The notes under the pieces were generated by a model. It saw nothing but the letters and a program-made list of their open reading frames with translations, searched no databases and was not told where the DNA came from. A stretch of 59,283 nucleotides of DNA from an uncultured Bacteroidales bacterium (GTDB lineage Bacteria > Bacteroidota > Bacteroidia > Bacteroidales > P3): positions 1 to 59,283 of the forward strand of contig ONLW01000014.1 in NCBI GenBank assembly GCA_900318835.1, given 5' to 3'. Position 1 is the first letter of the stretch. Each line of letters begins with the position of its first letter. Both the position numbers and the translations under genes were made by a program. Shown here piece after piece: positions 1-7,132 of the stretch.

Positions 1-64
1 AGTGGATGCCGCCCTGTTTGGCCGAGGGTTTGTATTCGCGGCTGCGCCATTTCGTTTTTGCCAT
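1..64 (-). CDS. Partial unknown CDS cut by the left edge
   Basis: A minus-strand reading frame opens with ATG at 62-64 and runs off the window after about 21 codons (MAKTKWRSREYKPSAKQG...). It is basic and hydrophilic with no signal peptide. I do not recognise the family. It is called a gene because it starts on a clean ATG with an A/G-rich leader and lies directly downstream of the AT-rich repeat block at 101-219, which would then be its upstream control region. Function cannot be inferred from this fragment. Confidence 0.4.
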   Translation of the reverse strand, partial: MAKTKWRSREYKPSAKQGGIH

Positions 65-100
65 AGTGCTGTTCCTTTCCGGTGCCTGTTAATCAACTCT

Positions 101-219
101 CTAAAAAATGCATATCTTTCTACTCAAAAAATGTATAGGTTTTTACCTAAAAAATATATACCTTTTTACCATAAAAATGTATAGGTTTTTATACTAAAAA
201 TATATACCTTTTCTCCTCC
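101..219. repeat. AT-rich iteron-like tandem repeats (about 24-bp period)
   Basis: About five units of 23-24 bp follow one another. Their cores alternate between AAAATGTATAGGTTTTTA and AAAATATATACCTTTTT, so adjacent units look like each other's partial inversions; the first unit (101-124) is the most diverged. The block precedes the start of the left-edge minus-strand gene. Such arrays are typical of operators or replication/partition iterons; nothing else here decides between these. Confidence 0.6.
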
Positions 220-325
220 TCTTGCCTAAGAGCCTCTCCGAAGCCCCCGACGGAGGTGCAGGGAATTTGGTTGGGTAGGCCTATATTAATTATGATAATT
301 TGTTAGACATTATACGAATTGCCAG

Positions 326-811
326 TTATAATGAAAAATAATAACTGGTATCTAAATACTCTCCATTCTCCCACATGTAAAGTGTGTCGCCCTTAAAAAA
401 CACAGCAGCCTTTCTCTCATTGAAGCTTGACACCCAATCAAACTTCGGCTCATGAACCATCTTACCTAATGTGTCGATAAAACCCCATTTGTCCCCAACA
501 CACACTCCGCACAAAAAGCCACAGAAATCGAGCATGTCGTCATATTCACATGGTATCACCACCGACATGGTTGAATCTGCGAATCCGAATTTGCCGTTCA
601 CTTTAACTCGAAAAAGTCCGTTGGCGTTTGATTTATGGATGTCCGAGGCTGGCACTTGCACTCTTTCGTTCCCGTTGTTTATCCAAATATAGAAGTTGCT
701 GCTGTCGGCCACGGAAGTGTCGGTTGTCTCCTCGTTTGCAGTGCCGCTTTTGCATCCGGTCATTGCGACGAGGGCGAATATTGCAGCGCATACTAACAAT
801 ATTTTCTTCAT
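326..811 (-). CDS. WG-repeat lipoprotein
   Basis: A 161-residue exported lipoprotein, starting at the ATG at 811 because a clear signal peptide with lipobox follows (MKKILLVCAAIFALVAMTGC). The mature part contains at least two WG-type beta-repeat units: one around FRVKVNGKFGFAD followed by VIPCEYDD, and one around GDKWGFIDTLGK followed by EPKFD. This is the layout of the KWG/WG repeat family, whose roles are mostly unknown. A reading frame extending further upstream would overlap the ORF6N gene and lacks signal-peptide logic. The gene lies 13 nt downstream of the ORF6N gene on the same strand, so the two may be co-transcribed. Confidence 0.75.
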   Translation of the reverse strand: MKKILLVCAAIFALVAMTGCKSGTANEETTDTSVADSSNFYIWINNGNERVQVPASDIHKSNANGLFRVKVNGKFGFADSTMSVVIPCEYDDMLDFCGFLCGVCVGDKWGFIDTLGKMVHEPKFDWVSSFNERKAAVFFKGDTLYMWENGEYLDTSYYFSL

Positions 812-824
812 CGTGTGACGGTGT

Positions 825-1442
825 TTATTGTTTCTTCGTCTTGAAGCCAATAGGTGTACGCGGCTGGGCCTTTTTGTCGCGGAGCTGGTCGAGAGCGTTG
901 TTGATGGCTTCAATCTGCACAGCAATCTCCAGGTTGGTCTGTTCCTGCTGCTCGTTGATGTCGTTCTGGTCATGCAGTATCTCTTCCACATAAGCATTCA
1001 ACTGGTCGACCTTATGCGAGAGTTGCTCGTAGTGCAGCTCCGATGTCTGCAATGCAGCCACAGCCTGCCGTACAGCCACAAAAGCACGCATAATATTAAT
1101 GTTAACCTGAATGGCAACTTTGCTGCGGAGTAAACCGGAAAGCATGGCAACCCCTTCTTCGGTGAATGCAAATGGAGCATATTTGCTGTGTTGTCCACGA
1201 CCAGTCTTTATGATGCCATTTTGGCACCTTAAAGATGCAACCTCTTCGGGGGCTAGTTCAAACATGAAGTCTTTAGGGAAGCGGTCAATATTACGACGCA
1301 CCTGACGTTTAAGTTGAGATACCTCAACCTCATACATTTCGGCAAGGTCGCTATCGAGCATCACCTTCTGACCACGAATCTCGTAGATGACCTCCTTGAT
1401 AGTATCAGGTTGAGCGTTTGGCATGATAGATTCGGCGTTCAT
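825..1442 (-). CDS. ORF6N-domain DNA-binding protein
   Basis: The 205-residue protein carries an N-terminal ORF6N domain. It has the characteristic run IYEIRGQKVMLDSDLAEMYEV, then LKRQVRRNIDRFPKDFMFEL and YAPFAFTEEGVAMLSGLLRS. Residues about 130-185 form a predicted coiled coil rich in E, Q and N. ORF6N domains occur in phage antirepressor-like and chromosomal Bacteroidota regulators and are thought to bind DNA. The start may be M1 or the in-frame Met at residue 7. A 14-bp perfect inverted repeat (1458-1488) lies just upstream and could be its operator. Function beyond DNA binding is inference. Confidence 0.85.
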   Translation of the reverse strand: MNAESIMPNAQPDTIKEVIYEIRGQKVMLDSDLAEMYEVEVSQLKRQVRRNIDRFPKDFMFELAPEEVASLRCQNGIIKTGRGQHSKYAPFAFTEEGVAMLSGLLRSKVAIQVNINIMRAFVAVRQAVAALQTSELHYEQLSHKVDQLNAYVEEILHDQNDINEQQEQTNLEIAVQIEAINNALDQLRDKKAQPRTPIGFKTKKQ

Positions 1443-1457
1443 ATCTCTTTATTATTC

Positions 1458-1488
1458 AGTATGCGGTCACATTTTGTGACCGCATACT
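1458..1488. promoter_or_regulatory. Perfect 14-bp inverted repeat (hairpin/operator)
   Basis: AGTATGCGGTCACA at 1458-1471 and its exact reverse complement at 1475-1488 are separated by TTT. It lies between the transketolase gene stop and the ORF6N gene start, both on the minus strand. No strong T-run follows on either strand, so an operator or mRNA hairpin is as likely as an intrinsic terminator. Confidence 0.6.
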
Positions 1489-1502
1489 ATTATTTCTGCC
1501 AG

Positions 1503-2714
1503 CTATTTCTGCCAGCGCTTGAGCTGGGGGAAGTACTGGCGGAGTTGCTCGCGGTACTCGTCGGCGGTGAGGTGCTGGCCGGTGTTCTTGTTGAACTCGT
1601 CGACGTACTGGACGCAGAAGTCTATCATCTGCTCCATGGTGCAGTCGGCGGTGAAGTGGCCGTCGGCGAAGCAATACTTGCAGTAGTCGGGATTGTCGCT
1701 CACTACCTCGTCGCTGAGGGGCATGCCGCAGCTCTGGCAATAACGCTGCTTAGGGGCGCCGGGCTTGCGCTGGAGGACGGCATAGACCTTGGCCATGATG
1801 TCGGCGGCGCGAAGATGGTAGTTGGTGAGCATCTCGTCAGGGGTGCCGCTCTCGCCGAACTTGTCATCCACCGCCACATACTCCATGGGCGTGGGGCAGT
1901 GGAGGGCGAGGGTCTGGGCGATGCTGTCGCCGAGGCCGCCGTTGAAGAGGTGCTCCTCGCAGGTGACGACGGCGCCGGTCTTCTTGGCGCTGGCCACGAT
2001 GGCCTCCACGTCGAGCGGTTTGATGGTGTGGATGTTGATGACTTCGCAGCTGATGCCGACCTTCTCGAGCATCTCGGCGGCCTGCAGGGCTTCCCACACA
2101 AGGTGGCCGCAGGCGAAGAGGGTCACGTCGGTGCCCTCGCTCAGGAGCTGGGCCTTGCCGATTTCAAACTTCTCACCTTCGGGCAGGAAGCAGGGCATCT
2201 TGGAGCGGCCGAGGCGGAGATAGATGGGCCCGACGTGCTCGGCGGCTGCCAGTGTGGCGGCCTTGGCCTGGTTGAAGTCGGCGGGCACGAGCACGGTCAT
2301 GTTGGGCAGCACCTTCATCAGGGCGATGTCCTCCATCGTCTGGTGCGTGGCGCCGTCCTCGCCGAGCGAGATGCCGGCGTGCGAGCCGCAGATCTTGACG
2401 TTCTTGTTCGAGTAGCAGACCACCTGGCGGATCTGGTCGTAGACGCGACCGGTGACGAACTCGGCGAAGCCCCCGATGAAGGGCACCTTGCCGCAGAGGC
2501 TCAGGCCGGCGGCGATGCCGACCATGTTGGCCTCGGCGATGCCGCACTGGATGAAGCGCTCGGGGAACTCCTTGGCGAAGCCGTCCATCTTGACGCTGCC
2601 TTTCACGTCGGCGCTCAGGGCGACGACATTCTCATTCTTGCGGCCAGCCTCGACAAGGCCTTCGCCCATGCCGGCGCGCAACTCTTTGCTTGATTGTTTT
2701 TCGTAGTGGGTCAT
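1503..2714 (-). CDS. Transketolase C-terminal half fused to a zinc ribbon
   Basis: Residues about 1-315 match the C-terminal half of a split transketolase: a pyrimidine-binding domain (CGIAEANMVGIAAGLSLCGK, GISLGEDGATHQTMEDIALM) followed by the transketolase C domain (FACGHLVWEALQAAEML, CEEHLFNGGLGDSIA, VAVDDKFGESGTPDEML). The last 80 residues are unusual: a putative zinc ribbon with CQSCG (C326, C329) and YCKYC (C345, C348), then a helical tail. Split transketolases need a partner carrying the thiamine-diphosphate domain, and no such gene lies next to this one. The upstream neighbour is a four-helix-bundle gene, separated by TTAATGGG repeats. The role of the ribbon is unknown. Confidence 0.88.
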   Translation of the reverse strand: MTHYEKQSSKELRAGMGEGLVEAGRKNENVVALSADVKGSVKMDGFAKEFPERFIQCGIAEANMVGIAAGLSLCGKVPFIGGFAEFVTGRVYDQIRQVVCYSNKNVKICGSHAGISLGEDGATHQTMEDIALMKVLPNMTVLVPADFNQAKAATLAAAEHVGPIYLRLGRSKMPCFLPEGEKFEIGKAQLLSEGTDVTLFACGHLVWEALQAAEMLEKVGISCEVINIHTIKPLDVEAIVASAKKTGAVVTCEEHLFNGGLGDSIAQTLALHCPTPMEYVAVDDKFGESGTPDEMLTNYHLRAADIMAKVYAVLQRKPGAPKQRYCQSCGMPLSDEVVSDNPDYCKYCFADGHFTADCTMEQMIDFCVQYVDEFNKNTGQHLTADEYREQLRQYFPQLKRWQK

Positions 2715-2750
2715 TGTTATTGTTGTTTTTTGTTTGTTGTCTTTTTGGTG

Positions 2751-2880
2751 GGGTTAATGGGTTTGATGGGTCATGGGGTTAATGGGCTTAATGGGTTCAA
2801 TGGGCGGTATGATTATCGCTGCCCAAATTGCCCATTAGACCCATTAAACCCATTTTGCCCATTCTGCCCATTAAACCCAT
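2751..2880. repeat. TTAATGGG-type 9-nt tandem repeats, two opposed blocks
   Basis: From about 2751 to 2809 the plus strand repeats GGGTTAATGGGTTTGATGGG-like units with roughly 9-nt period. From about 2818 to 2880 the complementary CCCATTAAA type appears. The second block lies inside the 3' end of the four-helix-bundle gene and encodes its Asn-Gly-rich tail. The two blocks can pair into a long imperfect hairpin. The same repeat type recurs at 10430-10461 and 45317-45350. Confidence 0.8.
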
Positions 2881-3430
2881 GGCTATCTCTATATGCCTTC
2901 CTCGCCCTGTACATCTCCTCTTTTATCCCTCCGTTCTCGAGGAAGTTCTTCTTCTGCCATTCTATCAGCCCTTTTATCAGCACATCACACTGGTGTATCA
3001 GCGTGATGGCGATATTAGCTATGGTCTCGTCGGAGCGGTCTTTTATCTTCTCGCGGTACACCGCCGAGTCAAGGTGCCGTTTACAGAACTCGCGCGTCTG
3101 CACACAGCGCGGGTCGTCGTAAGGCCACTGTTCCAAGCCACGCACTCGCAGGTAGTCCTCATAATCGAGCAGCAGCTCGTGTAGCGAGGCGCGATTGACG
3201 TTGGTCAGGCGAATCTCCATCTCTTTTGAGGTTACCCCGTCGATATTACCCTCTGCCAGGTTCTGCTTGCCACTTCTCGCCGCCTGCACCATCTGGTCAA
3301 TGGTGCGGTCGCCTTTCTGCAGGAACTTATTGGCAAAATAATAGGTCACGTCATAGACGCACTCCGCCTTGCGGAACGCCTTCAACGTCCTGTAGTTGTT
3401 ATCCTGCCGTATAAAGTCCTTGTTGTCCAT
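2813..3430 (-). CDS. Four-helix-bundle (S23-like) suffix-domain protein
   Basis: The 205-residue protein matches the Bacteroidota S23/intervening-sequence-like four-helix-bundle family with its suffix domain. Recognisable features are FANKFLQKGDRTIDQMVQAA, SGKQNLAEGNIDG, ELLLDYEDYLRVRGLEQW and a C-terminal helix NIAITLIHQCDVLIKGLI. The natural C-terminus seems to be near KAYRDSHG. The following Gly-Asn-Gln-Phe tail is encoded by the 9-nt CCCATTAAA-type repeat and looks like a repeat expansion running into the gene. The family's biochemical role is unknown; relatives include the Avd accessory protein of diversity-generating retroelements, but no reverse transcriptase is present here. It starts 6 nt after the stop of the upstream membrane-protein gene. 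Confidence 0.8.
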   Translation of the reverse strand: MDNKDFIRQDNNYRTLKAFRKAECVYDVTYYFANKFLQKGDRTIDQMVQAARSGKQNLAEGNIDGVTSKEMEIRLTNVNRASLHELLLDYEDYLRVRGLEQWPYDDPRCVQTREFCKRHLDSAVYREKIKDRSDETIANIAITLIHQCDVLIKGLIEWQKKNFLENGGIKEEMYRARKAYRDSHGFNGQNGQNGFNGSNGQFGQR

Positions 3431-3436
3431 AGTCAG

Positions 3437-4042
3437 TTACTTGATTAACGACATGAGCGAATCATTTTTGTCTTGGCTATACCGATGTCCATCACTCAGG
3501 CGATAGAAGATGGTATCGTAGCAAATACTGTCGTTCTCGGAAAATAAGGTATAAGTGATTTCTTCTTTAATCAAGTCCAGCGTGTCAAACATTGTGTATT
3601 TCATTTCCTCGCGGCAATCTCTCCAGCCCTCGCATCGCAAACGGTACATCTTCCTGTCTATAAACCCCTCACGTCGGTAGAGCACAAGGTCATTAGGGTC
3701 AATCCAACCCTTGGACTCAGCGTATACCACATAGTCTTTATTGCTCCAAGCCCTATGGTCGGAGAACATTGTCGAGACGAAAAGCATCACCCCACAGACA
3801 TAAAGAACGATGGCACAGCCAATCCATGCCGCAACCTTTATCAACCAATGCTTGCCTCTGCCAATGTGGATAGTCAGCATGACAGCATAGATTGGGGTGA
3901 GCACAAACGCAATCCCGAAGACCCACCCATCAAGGTGATATGCCATTCTAACATCCTCACCCAAGAATAATGAAGAAATCGCTACCGCCCACAGCACTAA
4001 TGCTGTGATGCCTATAATTCTGCGTATGGTTTTTGCTTTCAT
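3437..4042 (-). CDS. Membrane protein of unknown function
   Basis: The 201-residue protein has three hydrophobic segments at about residues 8-28, 41-60 and 69-92. A soluble C-terminal half of about 105 residues follows, rich in aromatic and acidic residues and carrying three Cys. I recognise no family. It sits 3 nt downstream of the vWA protein gene and 6 nt upstream of the four-helix-bundle gene, so it is very likely translated from the same mRNA. Confidence 0.65.
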   Translation of the reverse strand: MKAKTIRRIIGITALVLWAVAISSLFLGEDVRMAYHLDGWVFGIAFVLTPIYAVMLTIHIGRGKHWLIKVAAWIGCAIVLYVCGVMLFVSTMFSDHRAWSNKDYVVYAESKGWIDPNDLVLYRREGFIDRKMYRLRCEGWRDCREEMKYTMFDTLDLIKEEITYTLFSENDSICYDTIFYRLSDGHRYSQDKNDSLMSLIK

Positions 4043-4045
4043 AAG

Positions 4046-5392
4046 TTAAAACTGTATCTTTGTGGTTTGCGAGCTTTCTATAACAAAGCGTTTGGTCTGG
4101 ACTTTGTCGTATTTGGTGGCAGTCTGGGGGTGGAGGACGACTTCGTATTGGCCGGGCTGGAGCAGGAGGCGCTCGCCGGCGGTGCTGGGGTTGAGGTCGG
4201 TGGCGAACTCCACTTGACCGTCACGCAACCTAAAGATGGCACCGGTGGTGATACCTTTAGGTTTCGACAGCACCAGCATGCCGGGCATGGGCACCGAAAG
4301 CTCGGTGGCGGCGTTGCCGCGCACCTCGACGCCGCGCAGGGTGGTGACGGGCAGGGTCTGCACCTCCACGTCATAGCGTCCGGCGAGATATTGGCCTGTC
4401 TCGCCGACCTCCTGTGCAGCCACACGCTCGCCGCTGCCGGCACGGCGCACTATCACGTCGACGGCGGTCTGTTGCCACTGCGGACGCTGGCCGCTGTACT
4501 GCACCTTGAGGGTGCCTTCGCTGACGGTGATGTCGACGCTGTTCGGACGGTCGATGCTGAACTGCATGGCCTCGCGGCGCAGCGGCGGATGGGTGAAGAC
4601 TGCCATGTCGTAGGTCACCAGCGGGTCCATCAGCAACGTGTCGGGCTTCAGCTTGCTGTCCACGCTGTAGATGGTGCTGTGGCGTATGACGCCGGTGCGG
4701 TGGTCGTAGAAGGCCACGGGGTGCTCGGTCTCGTAGAGCACGCCCGTAGCGTCGACCATGTTAAGAACCACCTTGGCCTTGTGTCCGCTGAGGCGGAAGA
4801 TGTCGTAGAGTGTCTTGGAGAACTCCTCCTCGTTGACCACGGGGAAGACGCTGCCGGCGCATGAAGCATGACTGAAAGCCCTATTGCCGATGCCGAGCAC
4901 GAAGGTCTGCACCACCACGCCGCTGAGCTGCACCTGACGTGCCACGTCGCATATCTCGGCGTCGCAGTCGTCCATGCCGTCGGTGATGATGAGTATCAGG
5001 TTGCGGCTTGAGCCAGTGGCGGGAAAGTCAGACAAAGCGTCGGTCAGTGCCGCCGCAGCGGTACATCCACCCTGCGGCACGAGGGTTTTGATTTTGCTCT
5101 GCAGACGGTAAATATTGTCGCTCCCGAAGGGCACTTCGAGGCGTGTGCCGAACTGTTCTTTGTTGAGGTGGCCGAAGACTCGCAGCGCCACGTCGACATC
5201 ATGCTGCTTGGAGATGGAGTCCAAAAAGGATAGCAGCACCTGCTGCGTCACCTTGATCTTGGAGTTGCTCTGCCAGTGGTCCCACATGGAATTGGAGCAG
5301 TCCATGATGAGCAGCAGACGGGTCTTCTCCAGCTGTTGCGCCTGCACGACGCCCGCCAACATTAAAAGCAATAGTATGAATAGTCTGCGCAT
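4046..5392 (-). CDS. Exported von Willebrand factor A domain protein
   Basis: A 448-residue protein with a signal peptide (MRRLFILLLLMLAGVVQAQ). A vWA domain follows at about residues 24-200: the MIDAS motif DCSNSMW, the central strand of the fold (NLILIITDGMDDCDAE) and a conserved Thr/Gly region (QGGCTAAAAL). The C-terminal 230 residues look like beta-rich Ig/FN3-like modules, with no transmembrane anchor. Such proteins bind ligands or partners through a metal ion; the partner is unknown. A -7 box lies on the minus strand at 5416-5423. It is the first gene of the run leading into the membrane and four-helix-bundle genes. Confidence 0.8.
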   Translation of the reverse strand: MRRLFILLLLMLAGVVQAQQLEKTRLLLIMDCSNSMWDHWQSNSKIKVTQQVLLSFLDSISKQHDVDVALRVFGHLNKEQFGTRLEVPFGSDNIYRLQSKIKTLVPQGGCTAAAALTDALSDFPATGSSRNLILIITDGMDDCDAEICDVARQVQLSGVVVQTFVLGIGNRAFSHASCAGSVFPVVNEEEFSKTLYDIFRLSGHKAKVVLNMVDATGVLYETEHPVAFYDHRTGVIRHSTIYSVDSKLKPDTLLMDPLVTYDMAVFTHPPLRREAMQFSIDRPNSVDITVSEGTLKVQYSGQRPQWQQTAVDVIVRRAGSGERVAAQEVGETGQYLAGRYDVEVQTLPVTTLRGVEVRGNAATELSVPMPGMLVLSKPKGITTGAIFRLRDGQVEFATDLNPSTAGERLLLQPGQYEVVLHPQTATKYDKVQTKRFVIESSQTTKIQF

Positions 5393-5415
5393 TTTATATT
5401 TAATAATTCAAAATG

Positions 5416-5423
5416 CAAAGATA
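5416..5423 (-). promoter_or_regulatory. -7 box (TATCTTTG) for the vWA gene
   Basis: The reverse complement of 5416-5423 is TATCTTTG, the Bacteroidota -7 consensus TAnnTTTG, 24 nt ahead of the vWA start. It is divergent from the promoter at 5494. Confidence 0.65.
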
Positions 5424-5493
5424 CGAAGAAATTCGGAATGCGGGAAACTAAAATCAAAAAATATTTTTTTATCGACAATTCAAAAAAAAGTCG

Positions 5494-5501
5494 TATCTTT
5501 G
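5494..5501 (+). promoter_or_regulatory. -7 box (TATCTTTG) for the C1 peptidase gene
   Basis: TATCTTTG matches TAnnTTTG and lies 48 nt ahead of the chosen ATG at 5550, preceded by an A/T-rich tract at the -33 position. Together with the minus-strand box at 5416 it makes a divergent promoter region. Confidence 0.7.
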
Positions 5502-5549
5502 CACCGCATTTTATGCGTAAATTTAGTAACAAAATTAACAATAAAACAG

Positions 5550-6809
5550 ATGAAGAAAGCATTTTTATTCCTTGGCGCCATGGCCATCTGCACCAGCGCC
5601 GTCTTCGCACAGGAAGAGAAAAAAGAAGAGGAAGAGGGCTACAAGTTTGACACCGTCAAAGTGTTGCCCATCACCTCCGTCAAGAACCAGAACAACGCCG
5701 GCACCTGCTGGAGCTACAGCGGTCTCGCCTTCCTCGAGAGCGAGCTGCTCCGCATGGGCAAAGGCGAGTACGACCTGAGCGAAATGTATGTCATCGAGAA
5801 GACCTACAACGACCGCGCCGTGGCCGCTGTCCGCACCCATGGTGACGTCTCCTTCTCCCAAGGCGGCGCCTTCAACGACGTGATTTTCTGCCTCCGCAAC
5901 TACGGCATGGTGCCCGACGAGGTGATGCCCGCCGGCAAGATGTATGGCGACACTCTCAGCAACCACACCGAACTCAGCGCCCTCACCGATGTCATGGTCG
6001 AGGCCATTGCCAAAGGCAAGCTGAAAAAACTCCAGATGAGCCCCGACGGCCAGCCCCTCTGGCTGAAAGCCATCGAAGCCGTCCACGCCACCTACCTCGG
6101 CCCCATCCCCGAGAAATTCAACTATAAAGGCAAGGAGTACACCCCGAAGAGCTTCGCCGAGAGCCTCGGTCTGAACCCCGACGACTATGTCTCCCTCACC
6201 AGCTTCAACCATCATCCCTTCTACGACCAGTTCGTCATCGAAATCCAGGACAACTGGCGCTGGGCCAAGAGCTACAACCTCCCCATTGATGAGTTCATGG
6301 AGGTCTTCGACTATGCCATCGACAACGGCTACACCGTTGCCTGGGGCAGCGACGTCAGCGAGACTGGCTTCCGCTACAGTCGTAAGGGCTTCGCCGTCCT
6401 GCCCGCCACCGAGGCTCCCAAGAGCGGTGTCGGCAGCGACCAGGCCAAATGGAGCGGCATGAAAGCCGGTGACATCGCCGATGAGGCCGCCAAGCACCCC
6501 ACTCCCCAGCGCTGGGTGACCCAGGAAGAGCGCCAACAGGGCTACGACAACTGGGAGACCACCGACGACCACGGCATGCTTATCTACGGCAAGGCCAAAG
6601 ACCAGATGGGCAACGAGTACTACATGGTGAAGAACAGCTGGGGCCAGTACAACGGCGAGTTCGGCGGCAACTTCTTCTGCAGCAAGGCTTTTGTCCGCTA
6701 CAAAACCATCAACATCGTGGTGCATAAAGACGCCATCCCAGCCGCCATCAAGGCCAAACTCGGCATCGAGGACAAAAACGCCAATACCAAAAAAGGCAAA
6801 AAGAAATAA
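5550..6809 (+). CDS. Secreted C1-family cysteine peptidase (aminopeptidase C / bleomycin-hydrolase-like)
   Basis: From the ATG at 5550 the product is 419 residues with a signal peptide (MKKAFLFLGAMAICTSAVFA) and a short acidic pro-segment. The papain-like triad is visible: Cys53 in NAGTCWSYSGLAFLES, His341 in DDHGMLIYG and Asn362 in VKNSWGQYNGEFGG. The long insert between Cys and His is typical of the PepC/bleomycin-hydrolase branch, which trims peptides from the N-terminus. A signal peptide is unlike cytosolic PepC but common in Bacteroidota homologues, suggesting a periplasmic role. The tail is Lys-rich. An upstream in-frame extension lacks coding logic and overlaps the vWA gene. An intrinsic terminator follows. 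Confidence 0.88.
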   Translation: MKKAFLFLGAMAICTSAVFAQEEKKEEEEGYKFDTVKVLPITSVKNQNNAGTCWSYSGLAFLESELLRMGKGEYDLSEMYVIEKTYNDRAVAAVRTHGDVSFSQGGAFNDVIFCLRNYGMVPDEVMPAGKMYGDTLSNHTELSALTDVMVEAIAKGKLKKLQMSPDGQPLWLKAIEAVHATYLGPIPEKFNYKGKEYTPKSFAESLGLNPDDYVSLTSFNHHPFYDQFVIEIQDNWRWAKSYNLPIDEFMEVFDYAIDNGYTVAWGSDVSETGFRYSRKGFAVLPATEAPKSGVGSDQAKWSGMKAGDIADEAAKHPTPQRWVTQEERQQGYDNWETTDDHGMLIYGKAKDQMGNEYYMVKNSWGQYNGEFGGNFFCSKAFVRYKTINIVVHKDAIPAAIKAKLGIEDKNANTKKGKKK

Positions 6810-6832
6810 GTGTTAAAAATCCCTAAACACAA

Positions 6833-6865
6833 CCCCGGCAGCGACCGTTGCCGGGGTATTTTTTT
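6833..6865 (+). terminator. Intrinsic terminator after the C1 peptidase gene
   Basis: CCCCGGCA (6833-6840) pairs exactly with TGCCGGGG (6849-6856) across an 8-nt loop and is followed by TATTTTTTT. Confidence 0.9.
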
Positions 6866-6940
6866 GCCCGTTTTTTAACAAAACCGGGGCAAAAACAGCC
6901 TAAAAAACACCTTCTACACAATAATCACAAAATCAATACC

Positions 6941-7030
6941 ATCTACCTACGAACGCCTTACCAACTCCTACCATGGTAGGAGTTGATAGGGTGTTGGTAG
7001 GGAGTTGACAGGGTGATAATACGTGGTTAG
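6941..7030. repeat. Palindromic GTTGGTAGG element, copy 1
   Basis: A perfect 24-bp palindrome with core CTCCTACCATGGTAGGAG spans 6962-6985. It is flanked on the right by GTTGGTAGG-like 10-11-nt units (GATAGGGTGTTGGTAGGG) and on the left by their complements (CTTACCAACTC). It fills the middle of the 6866-7132 gap; apart from this element the gap holds only A/T-rich sequence. Related copies occur at about 15767, 29038, 37117 and 51672. Confidence 0.85.
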
Positions 7031-7132
7031 TGGCAGGGCGGTGGCCAGTTAATTCCTATTTGTTAAAAATACTTAAAACAAAGAGGGCGATGTAGAGATT
7101 TTTTATTTTTTGCGTTATCTTATCATTATAAG

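Noticed and set aside
101-219. CRISPR array at the left edge
   Set aside because: No spacers; units alternate in orientation and are AT-rich like iterons.
1314-2693. Long plus-strand reading frame opposite the transketolase gene
   Set aside because: It is the antisense shadow of a clearly conserved transketolase half, with low-complexity His/Val/Asp/Gly composition and no homology.
2813-3430. Four-helix-bundle protein as Avd of a diversity-generating retroelement
   Set aside because: No reverse transcriptase, template repeat or variable repeat was seen nearby; the sequence matches the suffix-domain branch instead.
5115-5549. N-terminal extension of the C1 peptidase
   Set aside because: It would overlap the vWA gene and the promoter; the signal peptide begins at 5550.
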